Counted from the first letter of the stretch, positions 43,624-53,215 are shown. The stretch is 64,000 bases of DNA from Metaruminococcus_A gallistercoris (GCA_904394975.1 CAJFNQ010000017.1:1-64000), one strand, 5' to 3'. Translations and numbers: made by a program. Notes: generated from the sequence alone by a model not told the origin.

Positions 43624-44808
43624 ATGGCAAAAAAATTTTTGTTTACATCCGAATCGGTTACAGAAGGACATCCTGATAAAATTTGTGACCAGATTTCAGA
43701 CGCGGTATTGGATGAGATTTTGTCCCGTGACCCGATGGCGCGTGTAGCATGTGAAACAACAACTACGACCGGTATTATTAACATTATGGGTGAGATTTCT
43801 ACTTCTACATATGTAGATATTCCGAAAATTGCCCGTAAAGTCGTTTTGGATATCGGTTATGACCGTGCGAAATATGGCTTTGACGGAAATACCTGTGCGG
43901 TTGTTACTTCAATTGATGAGCAGTCTGGGGACATTGCGATGGGCGTTAATAAAGCGCTTGAGATTCGTGACGGCTCAGAAGAAGACAGTGACTCTACCGG
44001 CGCTGGCGACCAGGGTATGATGTTTGGTTATGCGTGCGATGAAACTCCAGAACTTATGCCGATGCCGATCTCTCTTGCGCATAAACTGGCGCTTCGTTTG
44101 ACAGAAGTTCGTAAAAACGGAACTTTACCGTATCTGCGTCCGGACGGAAAAACTCAGGTTACAGTTGAATATAATGATGATAAACCGGTTCGCGTTGACG
44201 CTGTTGTTGTTTCTTCTCAGCACAGTGATGCTGTTTCTCTGGATCAGATCCGTGCTGATGTGATCGAGCAGGTAATCAAACCGATCATTCCGGCAGAACT
44301 TCTGGATGAAAACACAAAATATTATGTAAATCCGACTGGCCGTTTTGTAATCGGCGGTCCGCAGGGTGACAGCGGTTTGACCGGTCGTAAGATTATTGTT
44401 GACACATACGGCGGCTACGCGCGTCATGGCGGCGGAGCTTTCTCCGGTAAGGACCCGACAAAGGTTGACCGTAGTGCTGCTTATGCTGCGCGTTGGGTTG
44501 CGAAAAACGTAGTTGCCGCAGGCCTTGCCAAAAAATGTGAGGTAGAACTTGCTTACGCGATTGGCGTTGCTCATCCGGTATCGATCATGGTTGACAGCTT
44601 TGGAACCGGTGTTGTTTCTGATGAGAAATTGGCCGAGGCTGTTGAAAAAGTATTTGACCTTCGCCCGGCAGCAATCATTCGTCAGCTTGATCTTCGGAAA
44701 CCGATTTATCGTAAGCTTGCTGCTTATGGTCATATGGGCCGTGAAGATCTTGGCGTCGCTTGGGAAAAAACAGACATGGTGGACAAACTGAAAGAAGCTG
44801 TAAAATAA
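43624..44808 (+). CDS. metK: S-adenosylmethionine synthetase
   Basis: MetK joins methionine and ATP to form SAM. The N-terminal FTSESVTEGHPDKICDQISDA-like stretch (written here as FTSESVTEGHPDK) binds ATP; GAGDQGMMFGYA is the active-site loop, and GGGAFSGKDPTKVDRSAA binds phosphate. The open frame begins at 43567, inside the riboswitch terminator; TAGGAGGAT puts the true start at ATG 43624, giving 394 residues, the family's usual size. SAM feedback acts through the riboswitch. Confidence 0.97.
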   Translation: MAKKFLFTSESVTEGHPDKICDQISDAVLDEILSRDPMARVACETTTTTGIINIMGEISTSTYVDIPKIARKVVLDIGYDRAKYGFDGNTCAVVTSIDEQSGDIAMGVNKALEIRDGSEEDSDSTGAGDQGMMFGYACDETPELMPMPISLAHKLALRLTEVRKNGTLPYLRPDGKTQVTVEYNDDKPVRVDAVVVSSQHSDAVSLDQIRADVIEQVIKPIIPAELLDENTKYYVNPTGRFVIGGPQGDSGLTGRKIIVDTYGGYARHGGGAFSGKDPTKVDRSAAYAARWVAKNVVAAGLAKKCEVELAYAIGVAHPVSIMVDSFGTGVVSDEKLAEAVEKVFDLRPAAIIRQLDLRKPIYRKLAAYGHMGREDLGVAWEKTDMVDKLKEAVK

Positions 44809-44822
44809 TTTATTTAATGCGG

Positions 44823-44853
44823 ATCCCCCGAACATTTTGTTCGGGGGATTTTT
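44823..44853 (+). terminator. Terminator after metK
   Basis: The perfect 12-base stem ATCCCCCGAACA/TGTTCGGGGGAT with a TTT loop is followed by TTTT. Confidence 0.93.
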
Positions 44854-44984
44854 ATTTTGTTGTAAATCCATTCATAGGATTAAAGACTGATAAGATTATA
44901 AGTGGTAGGCAAGTGAACACCGTTTTGTATCTTCTGCATAGAATAAATTATGCAGTTGTCTTTCTTTCAAAGGAGATGCAGAAG

Positions 44985-45347
44985 ATGTTGTGGTACATAT
45001 TGGGTGGAGCAGTTGTTTTATTTTTTGCAATATGGGGAGTGACGGATTTTATCTGTTGGGTAAAAAAACAGATTATTTGCCAAAGAGGTGTTTACTATAA
45101 TTATATTTTAGTTCCATTAAAAGGCCATGTTGGTGATTTAGAATTGCTTGCGCGTTCGATTGCTTTTGAAGCTCTTGGATGTAGAGCGACTGACGCTGGA
45201 GTTATTTTTGTAGATGAAGGAATGGATACGGAGTCCAGAAAGATATGTTTTAATTTTTGCAAGGAGAACTCCATATTTGTGTTATGTGATCGGCAATCGC
45301 TTTATCGTGTGGTGGAAAATCGAATTATGTTTGCGGAAACCCGCTAA
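44985..45347 (+). CDS. Small membrane-anchored protein of unknown function
   Basis: I do not recognise this family. The 120-residue protein starts with one hydrophobic helix (about 2-24, LWYILGGAVVLFFAIWGV), then a short basic turn, and a soluble domain of about 90 residues with VYYNYILVPLKGHVGDLELLARS, read here as two segments. That domain alternates strands and helices (AGVIFVDEG, SIFVLCD). AAAGGAGA at 44969-44976 sets the ATG at 44985; the frame is open far upstream through the metK terminator, which is not coding. It lies before recD2 with its own gap of 130 bases after metK. The upstream gap contains a hairpin CTGCATA/TATGCAG. Confidence 0.65.
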   Translation: MLWYILGGAVVLFFAIWGVTDFICWVKKQIICQRGVYYNYILVPLKGHVGDLELLARSIAFEALGCRATDAGVIFVDEGMDTESRKICFNFCKENSIFVLCDRQSLYRVVENRIMFAETR

Positions 45348-45388
45348 ATATACTATAATTAATGTATTGATAAAGGCGGGCAGATAAC

Positions 45389-47623
45389 ATGCAGGAAGTA
45401 GAATTACAGGAAATTTCGGGTTCCGTAGAAGATATTGTTTACCGTAATCAGGATACCGGCTTTGCGGTGATCCATCTTGGTGTGGAAGATGAACTGGTTT
45501 GTGTCGTAGGCACGCTTGCAACGGTAGAAATCGGAGAAGAACTGCACGTCATGGGGCGGTTTTCTTCTCATCCCACTTACGGGTATCAGTTTAAAGCGGA
45601 AGCGTTTGATCGGCAGCTGCCGGCTACGTCCGGTGCGATTATGCGTTATCTTGCATCCGGTGTTGTAAAGGGTATCGGTCCAACACTGGCCAGACGGATT
45701 GTTGAGCGTTTTGGGGATGAAACACTGGAAAAAATTGAAGAAAATCCTTCTTGCCTTGCCGAAGTGAAAGGAATATCACCTAAAAAAGCAGAAGCTCTTG
45801 CGGAAGAGTTTAAGCATGTATTCGGTGTGCGGCGGGTGATGTTGTTTTTGTCTAAATTTTCTATCTCTCCGGTTTCTTCTGTAAAGATTTGGAAATTATG
45901 GGGACCGGAGTCGGTTAATATGATTACAGCAAACCCGTATTTGCTTTGCGGAGAGGATGTTGGATTACCGTTTGAAGTTTCTGACACGATTGCCCAGCAT
46001 TTTGAACTGGATATGCAAAGCGAGGCTCGTATTTCTGCCGCGGTTCGTTATGTGCTTGCGGCTAATCTGAACAATGGGCATACCTGTCTGCCATTAAAAA
46101 AGCTGTTGTCTGCAGTGTTGCCGCTGCTTGAAGTAGAGAAAGAAACAGTTCTCTCAGTGATTGAAACAATGACAGAAGAGCAGTCACTGGTTGAGGTGGA
46201 ACGCGGTCAGCCGTATTATTATCTGCCGGATCTGTTTGTTGCGGAAAACTATATTGCAGCGCGTATTGGGGAGATGGCCGGAGAATTAACGAACGACGCG
46301 GCAAACGCGGACGAATTGATTGATGCTGAAGAACAGCGAACCGGTATTGAATATGAGTCGCTCCAGCGCAGAGCGATTCGTGCTGCCCTTTGTGAAAATA
46401 TCATGATTTTAACAGGCGGTCCCGGTACCGGTAAAACGACAACGCTAAACGGAATGATTGACATTTTGGAGTCTCAGCAAAAAACGGTATACCTTGCGGC
46501 ACCGACTGGTCGTGCAGCAAAACGTATGTCTGACGTTACGGGCAGAGAGGCCAAAACCATTCATCGGCTTCTGGAAGCGGGATACAATGCAAGCGGAAAG
46601 CTTACATTTGCCCGCAATGATTCCAACCGCTTGGAATGCGACGTAATTGTAATTGATGAAATGTCTATGGTGGACACGCTTTTATTTGAGGCACTTTTGC
46701 GTGCGGCAAAACCGGAATGCAAATTGATTTTGGTAGGCGATTCGGACCAGTTGCCATCAGTTGGAGCAGGGAACGTTTTGCGGGATTTGATTGACAGTGA
46801 GTGCATTACCATTGTTACCCTTCGCGAAATTTTCCGTCAGGCGGCACAGAGCTTGATCGTTACCAATGCTCATGATATTGTTCAAGGTGAGCTTCCTGAC
46901 CTTTCCAGAAAAGACAATGATTTTTTCTTTCTTTCACGCGAAAATATGTCTCAAGCGGTCAACACGGTCTTACAACTTGTGTGTGAGCGCCTTCCGAAAA
47001 GTTATGGGTATTCGCCGGTAAAGGATATTCAGGTGCTTTGCCCCAGCCGAAAAGGTGAGCTGGGAGTCGAACTGTTAAATACACGTCTGCAGATGCTGAT
47101 TAACCCGGAATCCAAAGAAAAAAAACAGGTGCGTGTTGGATTGTATACATTCCGAGAAGGGGATAAGGTCATGCAGGTTCGCAATAACTATGACCTCCCC
47201 TGGGTTCGCGAAGAAGAAAAAGGCGTTGGAATTTACAACGGAGACATTGGCACGATTATAGCGATTGACACTCATAACGGCTATATTTTAGTGGACTTTG
47301 AAGGCCGTATTGCGAGCTGTACCATTGACCAGGCGGAAGATCTGGAACTGGCGTATGCAGTCACTGTACATAAAAGCCAGGGCAGTGAATTTAATGCCGT
47401 TATCATCCCCATACTTGGTGGGTTTGACAAACTTTATTTTCGTAATCTGCTTTATACTGCGGTGACTCGCGCAAAGCAATTGTTGATTCTGGTTGGGTCA
47501 AGGGAAAGAGTCGCCTATATGGTAAAAAACAACCGTAAAATGCTGCGTTATACTGGATTAAAATATTGGCTTCAAAATTATGTGTTGTCTGATACGCCGA
47601 CCAGCCAGGATAAAGGAAAGTGA
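45389..47623 (+). CDS. recD2: RecD2-type DNA helicase
   Basis: RecD2 is a 5'-3' superfamily 1B helicase that works without RecBC. An N-terminal domain (about 1-330) contains paired helix-hairpin-helix-like repeats (MRYLASGVVKGIGPTLARR). Walker A is GGPGTGKTT at residues 343-351, Walker B-like VIDEMSMVD and GDSDQLPSVGAG follow, and motif VI is YTAVTRAKQLLILVG. Length is 744 residues. AAAGGCGGGC precedes the ATG. It overlaps comFC by four bases. AddAB is also present, so the two recombination helicases coexist. Confidence 0.94.
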   Translation: MQEVELQEISGSVEDIVYRNQDTGFAVIHLGVEDELVCVVGTLATVEIGEELHVMGRFSSHPTYGYQFKAEAFDRQLPATSGAIMRYLASGVVKGIGPTLARRIVERFGDETLEKIEENPSCLAEVKGISPKKAEALAEEFKHVFGVRRVMLFLSKFSISPVSSVKIWKLWGPESVNMITANPYLLCGEDVGLPFEVSDTIAQHFELDMQSEARISAAVRYVLAANLNNGHTCLPLKKLLSAVLPLLEVEKETVLSVIETMTEEQSLVEVERGQPYYYLPDLFVAENYIAARIGEMAGELTNDAANADELIDAEEQRTGIEYESLQRRAIRAALCENIMILTGGPGTGKTTTLNGMIDILESQQKTVYLAAPTGRAAKRMSDVTGREAKTIHRLLEAGYNASGKLTFARNDSNRLECDVIVIDEMSMVDTLLFEALLRAAKPECKLILVGDSDQLPSVGAGNVLRDLIDSECITIVTLREIFRQAAQSLIVTNAHDIVQGELPDLSRKDNDFFFLSRENMSQAVNTVLQLVCERLPKSYGYSPVKDIQVLCPSRKGELGVELLNTRLQMLINPESKEKKQVRVGLYTFREGDKVMQVRNNYDLPWVREEEKGVGIYNGDIGTIIAIDTHNGYILVDFEGRIASCTIDQAEDLELAYAVTVHKSQGSEFNAVIIPILGGFDKLYFRNLLYTAVTRAKQLLILVGSRERVAYMVKNNRKMLRYTGLKYWLQNYVLSDTPTSQDKGK

Positions 47624-48348
47624 GAGAGATTTTGGAAAATTATTATCCGGAACGTGTTTACGGGAAATTTGCAGCGATTGCAAAGGTTAAAGAATCTATT
47701 TTGGAACAATTCTTTCCGGTTACCTGTCCGTTTTGCGGGAAGGTAATTTCTTATAAACAGTTTTGTTGCGCAGATTGTTTTTCTAAATTAGAGTTTTTAA
47801 CCGACCACTGTCCACGTTGTTCTAAGAAAGATTGTATCTGCGATCGTTTGGAGTTTACAGACCGTATCATCGCTCCGTTTTCCTATGATGAATTTTATGC
47901 GGAAGCAGTACGGCGCTTTAAATTTCATGGACATGTTGAGTACGCAAAGCCGCTTGCGTTTTTCATGTATCATGTATTTTGTAACTTGAATTTACCTGAT
48001 TATGATATGATTTGCTATGTTCCAATGTACAAGAAAAAGCAGAAACAGCGTGGCTACAATCAGGCATATCGTCTCGCATTGTTTTTGAGCCGCTTTCTGA
48101 ATATACCGGTTTGTTCGGATTTAATTTGTATAAAATCGGTTAAGACTCAACATTTTCTCTCGTCGGAAGAACGAAAGAAAAATCTGAAAGGTGCTTTTGC
48201 ATTGCGTTCCTCTTCGGTTGCTGGAAAACGTATTCTTTTGTGCGATGATGTATGTACAACTGCTGCTACGATTGAAGAATGCTCTGCTGTTTTGAAAGCA
48301 GGCGGCGCACAGAATGTTACAGGTATTTGTGTTTCGTCTACACAATAA
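47620..48348 (+). CDS. comFC: ComFC-like phosphoribosyltransferase
   Basis: ComF family proteins assist DNA uptake during transformation. The N-terminus has a zinc-type knuckle set (CPFC, CCADC, CPRC, CIC), and the C-terminus has a PRPP loop LLCDDVCTTAATIEEC. The GYNQAYRLA block matches the family. The first in-frame start is GTG 47620 overlapping the recD2 stop; a TTG at 47632 is an alternative. Length is 242 residues. It is often linked to a ComFA helicase, but here it follows recD2 directly. Confidence 0.88.
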   Translation: MREILENYYPERVYGKFAAIAKVKESILEQFFPVTCPFCGKVISYKQFCCADCFSKLEFLTDHCPRCSKKDCICDRLEFTDRIIAPFSYDEFYAEAVRRFKFHGHVEYAKPLAFFMYHVFCNLNLPDYDMICYVPMYKKKQKQRGYNQAYRLALFLSRFLNIPVCSDLICIKSVKTQHFLSSEERKKNLKGAFALRSSSVAGKRILLCDDVCTTAATIEECSAVLKAGGAQNVTGICVSSTQ

Positions 48349-48369
48349 AAGATTGCATCATGAAAATCG

Positions 48370-48398
48370 TTGAAAAATTCATAAAAAGCGCATATAAT
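48370..48398 (+). promoter_or_regulatory. Promoter of the mreB-family gene
   Basis: TTGAAA at 48370-48375, 17 bases, then a perfect TATAAT at 48393-48398. The start near 48405 falls after the ATG at 48401, which supports the GTG start at 48428. Confidence 0.8.
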
Positions 48399-48427
48399 AA
48401 ATGTTGATTTCAGGAAGGGGTGATTCG

Positions 48428-49444
48428 GTGTCCGGATTAGATATTGGAATTGATTTAGGCACAACGTCTATTATTGTATATTTGGGAAATAAAGGGATTG
48501 TTCTTTCAGAGCCGTCCGTTGTTGCGGTAGATACCAGAAAAGAAACGGTTCTCGCAGTTGGAAACGAAGCGTTTGAAATGATTGGAAAGACACCTAGCTA
48601 TATTGTTGCAGAGCATCCACTTAAAAATGGAGTGATTTCCAATCATATTTTGACTGAGTATATGATTCGGGAATATATTAAACGCGTTTGCGGAACGTTG
48701 ATGATCAAGCCGCGTATATCCATCTGTATTCCTTCTTCTACAACCAAAGTGGAAGCGGATGCTGTAGTTGATGCCGCTGTAAAAGCCGGCGCAAGAAAAG
48801 TTTATCTGGTTGAAGAACCGATTGCAGCGGCAATTGGTTCGGGTATTGATATTTCTAAGGCCGAAGGCGTTTTGGTTGTTGATATTGGGGGTGGCACAAC
48901 GGATATTGCCGTAATTTCTTTAAGCGGCATTGTTGCATCCAGATCGATTAAATGTGCCGGTCAGGTTTTTGACCAAGCGATTGTAAATTTCATTCGTTCT
49001 GAATATAAAGTGCTGATTGGCGAACGAATGGCTGAACGCATTAAAATGAATATCGCCAGTGCCTATGATGCTTCGCCGGATGTTGTTATGGAGGTTAAAG
49101 GACGCAATCTGCTGAAAGGCCTTCCAGAAAAAATAACGGTGACACAAAAAGCACTGTTTCCGGTGATTCATGAGCATGCGATGACGATTGTAAATGCTGT
49201 AAAAAATGTGCTGGAAGTTACTCCGCCGGAATTGGTGGGAGATATTTATAAAAATGGTATCGTTTTGACCGGCGGCGGTTCTCTTTTGAAAGGGTTCGCA
49301 CAGCTTTTAGAGGAAGAAGTGCATGTGAGCGTTGTAGTAGCGGATGAACCGCAAAATTGTGTTGCGATTGGCGCAGGACAAGCTTTTCGTTATCTTGATG
49401 TATTAAACCAAGGTTTTTTGGATGCATCACTTCATTCGCATTGA
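48428..49444 (+). CDS. MreB-family cell-shape actin homologue
   Basis: MreB proteins form membrane filaments that guide wall synthesis. The ATPase motifs are clear: IGIDLGTTSIIVYLG at the start, VVDIGGGTTDIAV in the middle, and VLTGGGSLLKG near the end. Length from GTG 48428 is 338 residues, in the family range. The start follows AGGAAGGGGTGA; the ATG at 48401 lies upstream of the predicted transcript start. It stands alone, without mreC or mreD, so it may be the Mbl or MreBH type rather than the main mreB. Confidence 0.9.
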   Translation: MSGLDIGIDLGTTSIIVYLGNKGIVLSEPSVVAVDTRKETVLAVGNEAFEMIGKTPSYIVAEHPLKNGVISNHILTEYMIREYIKRVCGTLMIKPRISICIPSSTTKVEADAVVDAAVKAGARKVYLVEEPIAAAIGSGIDISKAEGVLVVDIGGGTTDIAVISLSGIVASRSIKCAGQVFDQAIVNFIRSEYKVLIGERMAERIKMNIASAYDASPDVVMEVKGRNLLKGLPEKITVTQKALFPVIHEHAMTIVNAVKNVLEVTPPELVGDIYKNGIVLTGGGSLLKGFAQLLEEEVHVSVVVADEPQNCVAIGAGQAFRYLDVLNQGFLDASLHSH

Positions 49445-49447
49445 ATG

Positions 49448-49479
49448 AAAAAGGAGTGGCAAACGCGCCGCTCCTTTTT
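49448..49479 (+). terminator. Terminator after the mreB-family gene
   Basis: A 13-base stem, AAAAAGGAGTGGC with GCCGCTCCTTTTT, contains one T-G pair and ends in the T run. Confidence 0.9.
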
Positions 49480-49527
49480 GCATATTACAATCTTTTTTTG
49501 CCATACTAAGCTCGGGAGGCGCTTTAT

Positions 49528-49713
49528 ATGGTAAATTTAACGGTAAAAGAATTATCCGTTTTGGAAAAACAGCTTGTTTTGGAATGCAATATGGTCAAAA
49601 AATTCAAATTCTATTCCACTATTTGTTCAGACCCACAATTAAAGCAAAAATGCGAACAAGTTTCAGCGATGCATCAGGCACATTTTAATCAATTATTGAA
49701 TCAGTTTCAATAG
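49528..49713 (+). CDS. Small CotF-like spore coat protein, first of a pair
   Basis: The 61-residue protein is nearly all helical: LTVKELSVLEKQLVLECNMVK followed by KFYSTICSDPQLKQKCEQVSAMHQAH (split by turns). The pattern matches small clostridial proteins that precede CotF spore coat proteins. GGGAGGCGC sets the ATG. The next gene starts 10 bases later. Expression during sporulation is inferred; no sporulation sigma promoter was identified with confidence. Confidence 0.75.
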   Translation: MVNLTVKELSVLEKQLVLECNMVKKFKFYSTICSDPQLKQKCEQVSAMHQAHFNQLLNQFQ

Positions 49714-49723
49714 AGGAGAACCA

Positions 49724-49987
49724 ATGGATAAAAAACTTAATTTTGATGATAAAGATATTTTAAATGATGCCTTTTTAAGCCATCAAATATTAACGGAACA
49801 ATATAACCTATACGCCGGTGAGTCATCCACCACCGCATTTCGAAATGAATTGCTGGATATTTTAAATGAAGAGCATAAAATACTGGGTGAGGTCTTACAG
49901 GAAATGACCAAACGCGGATGGAGTGAAACAAAGCTGGCAGATCAGCAGACAGTCAATGATATCAAAAGTAAATTTGAAAGATTATAA
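49724..49987 (+). CDS. CotF-like spore coat protein, second of a pair
   Basis: An 87-residue helical protein of CotF type, with the ILNDAFLSHQILTEQYN start and EEHKILGEVLQEMTKRGW towards the end, like the ferritin-like coat domain. GAGGAGAACC precedes the ATG. It follows the 61-residue gene by 10 bases, so the two are cotranscribed. Members occur in many spore formers; the exact coat layer is not known. Confidence 0.78.
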   Translation: MDKKLNFDDKDILNDAFLSHQILTEQYNLYAGESSTTAFRNELLDILNEEHKILGEVLQEMTKRGWSETKLADQQTVNDIKSKFERL

Positions 49988-50023
49988 CAGGTGATAATAA
50001 AACAATTGTTTTTGAAAAACAGC

Positions 50024-50052
50024 TTGATTATGCTTTCATAATAGAGTAAAGT
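50024..50052 (+). promoter_or_regulatory. Possible promoter of the rubredoxin gene
   Basis: TTGATT at 50024-50029 and TAAAGT at 50047-50052 are 17 bases apart. The ATG is 30 bases downstream, after GGAAGTG. Confidence 0.5.
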
Positions 50053-50081
50053 AATAACATAACAACAAAGGAAGTGATTGT

Positions 50082-50720
50082 ATGGATTTGCAGGCATTTT
50101 ACAAGCTGACCTATGGTCTTTATATTGTTTCAAGTTTTAAAGGAGAAAAACCAGCTGGTTGTATTATAAATACAGCTGTGCAGGTAACCGCTGATCCTGT
50201 TCAGTTAGCGGTTACTGTGAACAAGAAGAACTATACGGCAGAAGCAATTCAGCAATGCGGTTATTTTACCGTAGCTGCTTTAACGCAAAATGCTGACATG
50301 GACTTGATCGGAACATTCGGTTTCCATTCCAGCCGGGATACGGAAAAATTTGAAAATTTCCGCTGTAAACGGGATGAAAATGGGGTTTTATATGTTTTGA
50401 ATCACACAGCCGCTCGTTTTAGCTGCAAAGTGGTTCAAACGGTTGATCTTGGGACACATATTATGTTTATCGGCGAAGCAACAGGAGCAGAGACTTTAAG
50501 CGATGAACCGCTTATGACTTATGAGTATTATCATAAGGTGAAAAAGGGTGGAACACCTAAAAACGCTCCTTCCTATAAAGGCGAGCAGGAAGCAATTCCT
50601 GCGAAAAAGGGATTCCGCTGTACAGTATGCGGTTATATTTTGGAGACGGATGAACTTCCGGCAGATTTTAAGTGCCCGATTTGCGGTCAGGGAGCCGATC
50701 GGTTTGTTCCGGTCGGCTGA
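50082..50720 (+). CDS. hrb: High-molecular-weight rubredoxin (flavin reductase-rubredoxin fusion)
   Basis: The protein joins an FMN-binding flavin reductase domain (about 1-155, with KPAGCIINTAVQVTADP) to a rubredoxin domain at the end. The rubredoxin iron ligands are Cys180, Cys183, Cys198 and Cys201 (CTVCGY...CPICG). Such Hrb proteins, characterised in Moorella, pass electrons from NAD(P)H to flavodiiron proteins that remove oxygen or nitric oxide. Its partner is not in the window. The full length of 212 residues is normal. It is monocistronic between the CotF-like pair and a glycosidase gene. Confidence 0.9.
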   Translation: MDLQAFYKLTYGLYIVSSFKGEKPAGCIINTAVQVTADPVQLAVTVNKKNYTAEAIQQCGYFTVAALTQNADMDLIGTFGFHSSRDTEKFENFRCKRDENGVLYVLNHTAARFSCKVVQTVDLGTHIMFIGEATGAETLSDEPLMTYEYYHKVKKGGTPKNAPSYKGEQEAIPAKKGFRCTVCGYILETDELPADFKCPICGQGADRFVPVG

Positions 50721-50806
50721 CTGGATATCAGTTGAGATTAATCAAACAATTTTGGTTTTTCGATTGGCTATAAAGAAAATCGAGTGTATTACATAAGGAG
50801 TTTTTT

Positions 50807-53203
50807 ATGGACTCAATTTTATTTGATCGTGATTGGAAATACTGTTCCGGAAGATATTCCTCTTTCGCACCGTTTAATCCGTCGAATATTCCGTCGGATG
50901 ACTGGAAAGCCGTTGACCTTCCTCATGATGCAGCAATTGGGCTTGAAAGAAGCGCGGATTATCCGACCGGTTTTGCCGAGGCATACACCCAGCCCAATAT
51001 GTTCTATTATAAAAAGACATTTGATTGTCCGCGGGAATGGAGCGGAAAAACAGTATTGGCTGAATTTGAAGGCGTTTATATGAACGCTGAAGTGATGCTG
51101 AACGGGAATCATCTCGCTTTCCATTCGTATGGATATACCAGCTTTTTGGTGGATTTAAGTGATTATTTAAAGTATGGCGATTCTAACGAAATGCTTTTGA
51201 TTGTAGATAATCTGGCAAAACCCAGCTGCCGCTGGTACACCGGCGCTGGTATTTACCGCCATGTCCGGATTCATATCGCGGAAGATGTTGCAGTCCATCC
51301 GTGGGATATGCATATTGATACCCCCGTTGTGGACGCGTATTCTGCGCAAATTCACATGACTGCTTATTTGACGAACCAATCCGGAAAAAGCAAAACGGGT
51401 AAAATTGAGTACGCAGTGTTTCAGATGGATGATTTACAAAAACCGGTTTTGAACGATACTGCAGCTTTTCGGATTTCCGGGAATAAAGAAAAGATTGAAA
51501 AAACTTGCGTGCTTGCAAATCCGAAACTTTGGGATGTCGTTTCTCCTAATCTTTATCGTTTTTGCTACACAATCCGTTTGGATAATGGAACTGTTTGCGA
51601 TTCCGGCGAAGTAACCTTTGGCATTCGTTCTTTTTCCTGCGATTCGCTCAACGGTTTTCGCTTGAACGGAAGAAGTCTGAAATTAAAAGGCGGCTGTGTA
51701 CATCATGACAACGGACCGCTTGGCGCAGCTTCTTTTGATGAAGCTGAGGAAAGAAGAGTACGGCTGCTGAAGGAAGCTGGATACAATGCGATCCGCTGTG
51801 CTCATAATCCGCCGTCTCCTGGCTTTTTGGATGTTTGTGATCGTGTTGGTATGCTGGTGATTGATGAGATATTTGATAACTGGCAGGTGGCCAAAAATCC
51901 GCACGACTATCATATTCATTTTCGTGACCTTTGGAAAGAAGATCTTCGTTCAACAGTTTATCGCGATTATAATCATCCGTCTATCGTAATGTGGTCTATC
52001 GGCAACGAAGTCGCAGAGCGCGACGGTTCATCTCGCGGGGCGGAAATTTGCAGAATGCTGGCCAATTACACCCGTGAATTGGACCATACCCGATTGATAA
52101 CATCCGCTGTAAACGCCATTCCTTTATCAGCTGCGGCTGCTAATGACAACTGGGCTGCCAATATGAAAGGAAATGTGGTTCACAAAGAACGGGATGAATT
52201 CGGCGAAAAGACGCAAGCGTATTTTGATGCTTTGGATGTGGCGGGGTACAATTATCTCACCAAACGCTATGCGTTTGACCGCGAACGTTTCCCGCAGCGT
52301 GTTATCATGGGCGTAGAAACTTATCCACACACCCTTTATGAAAACTGGACCGAAACGGTTAAAAATCCCAATGTTGCCGGCGATTTTGTTTGGACTTCTT
52401 GGGATTATTTGGGCGAGTCCGGCATTGGAAAAGTAGAATATGACGTGCAAAATGGCTGGGGCGGTGCGTTTCCATGGTTTTACGCGAACTGCGGCGATTT
52501 TGATGTATGCGGTGTGAAACGTCCGCAGTCGTATTATCGTGATATCTTGTGGGGATTGCGTCAAAAACCATATATTGGCGTTTATGATCCGGAAGTTTAC
52601 GGCAAGAAACTTATCTTTAAAGAATGGGCTTGGGAACCGGTTCAGGCGAATTACACATTCCCCGGATGCGAAGGAATGAAAACAGCTGTTGACGTTTACT
52701 GTGCTAACGAAGAGGTAGAACTGTTTGTAAATGGCGTTTCCTGCGGAAGAAAGCCTTCCGGGGCCGCTTGTGAAAACAAAACTACTTTTGAGATTACTTA
52801 TCTTCCCGGCGAGTTGAAAGCGGTCGCTTACCAAAACGGACAGGCTGTTTCAGAGGAAATTCTTTACACCTCGGGAAAAGCTGAAAAAATTCAACTGGAA
52901 GCGGAAACGCCCAATTTCTTAGAAGGGCAGCGTCATCTTTACTTTGTCCATGCAAAGGTTACGGACAAAGAAGGGAATTTGATTTATTGTTCAGGGCAAT
53001 CGGTGCAGTTTGAATGTACCGGCGCAGGAAGAATTCTTGCTGTGGCAAACGGTGACCCTTGTACAACAGAATCGTTTACAGCGAAGGAAAGAACAATTTA
53101 TCAGGGAAGAACAATGGTAATTCTTGAGCGAACAGGTGATGAGGAAATTTGTTTAAAAGCGGTTTCTGATGATTTTGATCCTGTTGAAATCAAACTGGTA
53201 TAA
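50807..53203 (+). CDS. Glycoside hydrolase family 2 (beta-galactosidase-like)
   Basis: GH2 enzymes cleave beta-galactosides, beta-glucuronides or beta-mannosides. Domains in order: sugar-binding jelly roll (about 1-170), Ig-like domain (to about 275), TIM barrel with acid/base Glu401 in IGNEV and nucleophile Glu504 in MGVETYP, and two C-terminal beta domains (from about 600). There is no signal peptide, so it acts on imported sugars. The combination resembles the beta-galactosidase group with a DUF4982 domain. Length is 798 residues. AAGGAG lies before the ATG. It has a terminator but no regulator or transporter beside it. Confidence 0.9.
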   Translation: MDSILFDRDWKYCSGRYSSFAPFNPSNIPSDDWKAVDLPHDAAIGLERSADYPTGFAEAYTQPNMFYYKKTFDCPREWSGKTVLAEFEGVYMNAEVMLNGNHLAFHSYGYTSFLVDLSDYLKYGDSNEMLLIVDNLAKPSCRWYTGAGIYRHVRIHIAEDVAVHPWDMHIDTPVVDAYSAQIHMTAYLTNQSGKSKTGKIEYAVFQMDDLQKPVLNDTAAFRISGNKEKIEKTCVLANPKLWDVVSPNLYRFCYTIRLDNGTVCDSGEVTFGIRSFSCDSLNGFRLNGRSLKLKGGCVHHDNGPLGAASFDEAEERRVRLLKEAGYNAIRCAHNPPSPGFLDVCDRVGMLVIDEIFDNWQVAKNPHDYHIHFRDLWKEDLRSTVYRDYNHPSIVMWSIGNEVAERDGSSRGAEICRMLANYTRELDHTRLITSAVNAIPLSAAAANDNWAANMKGNVVHKERDEFGEKTQAYFDALDVAGYNYLTKRYAFDRERFPQRVIMGVETYPHTLYENWTETVKNPNVAGDFVWTSWDYLGESGIGKVEYDVQNGWGGAFPWFYANCGDFDVCGVKRPQSYYRDILWGLRQKPYIGVYDPEVYGKKLIFKEWAWEPVQANYTFPGCEGMKTAVDVYCANEEVELFVNGVSCGRKPSGAACENKTTFEITYLPGELKAVAYQNGQAVSEEILYTSGKAEKIQLEAETPNFLEGQRHLYFVHAKVTDKEGNLIYCSGQSVQFECTGAGRILAVANGDPCTTESFTAKERTIYQGRTMVILERTGDEEICLKAVSDDFDPVEIKLV

Positions 53204-53215
53204 ATAAATTATGCT

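Noticed and set aside
48401..48427. ATG 48401 as start of the mreB-family gene
   Set aside because: It lies before the predicted transcript start and lacks a ribosome site; GTG 48428 has AGGAAGGGGTGA.
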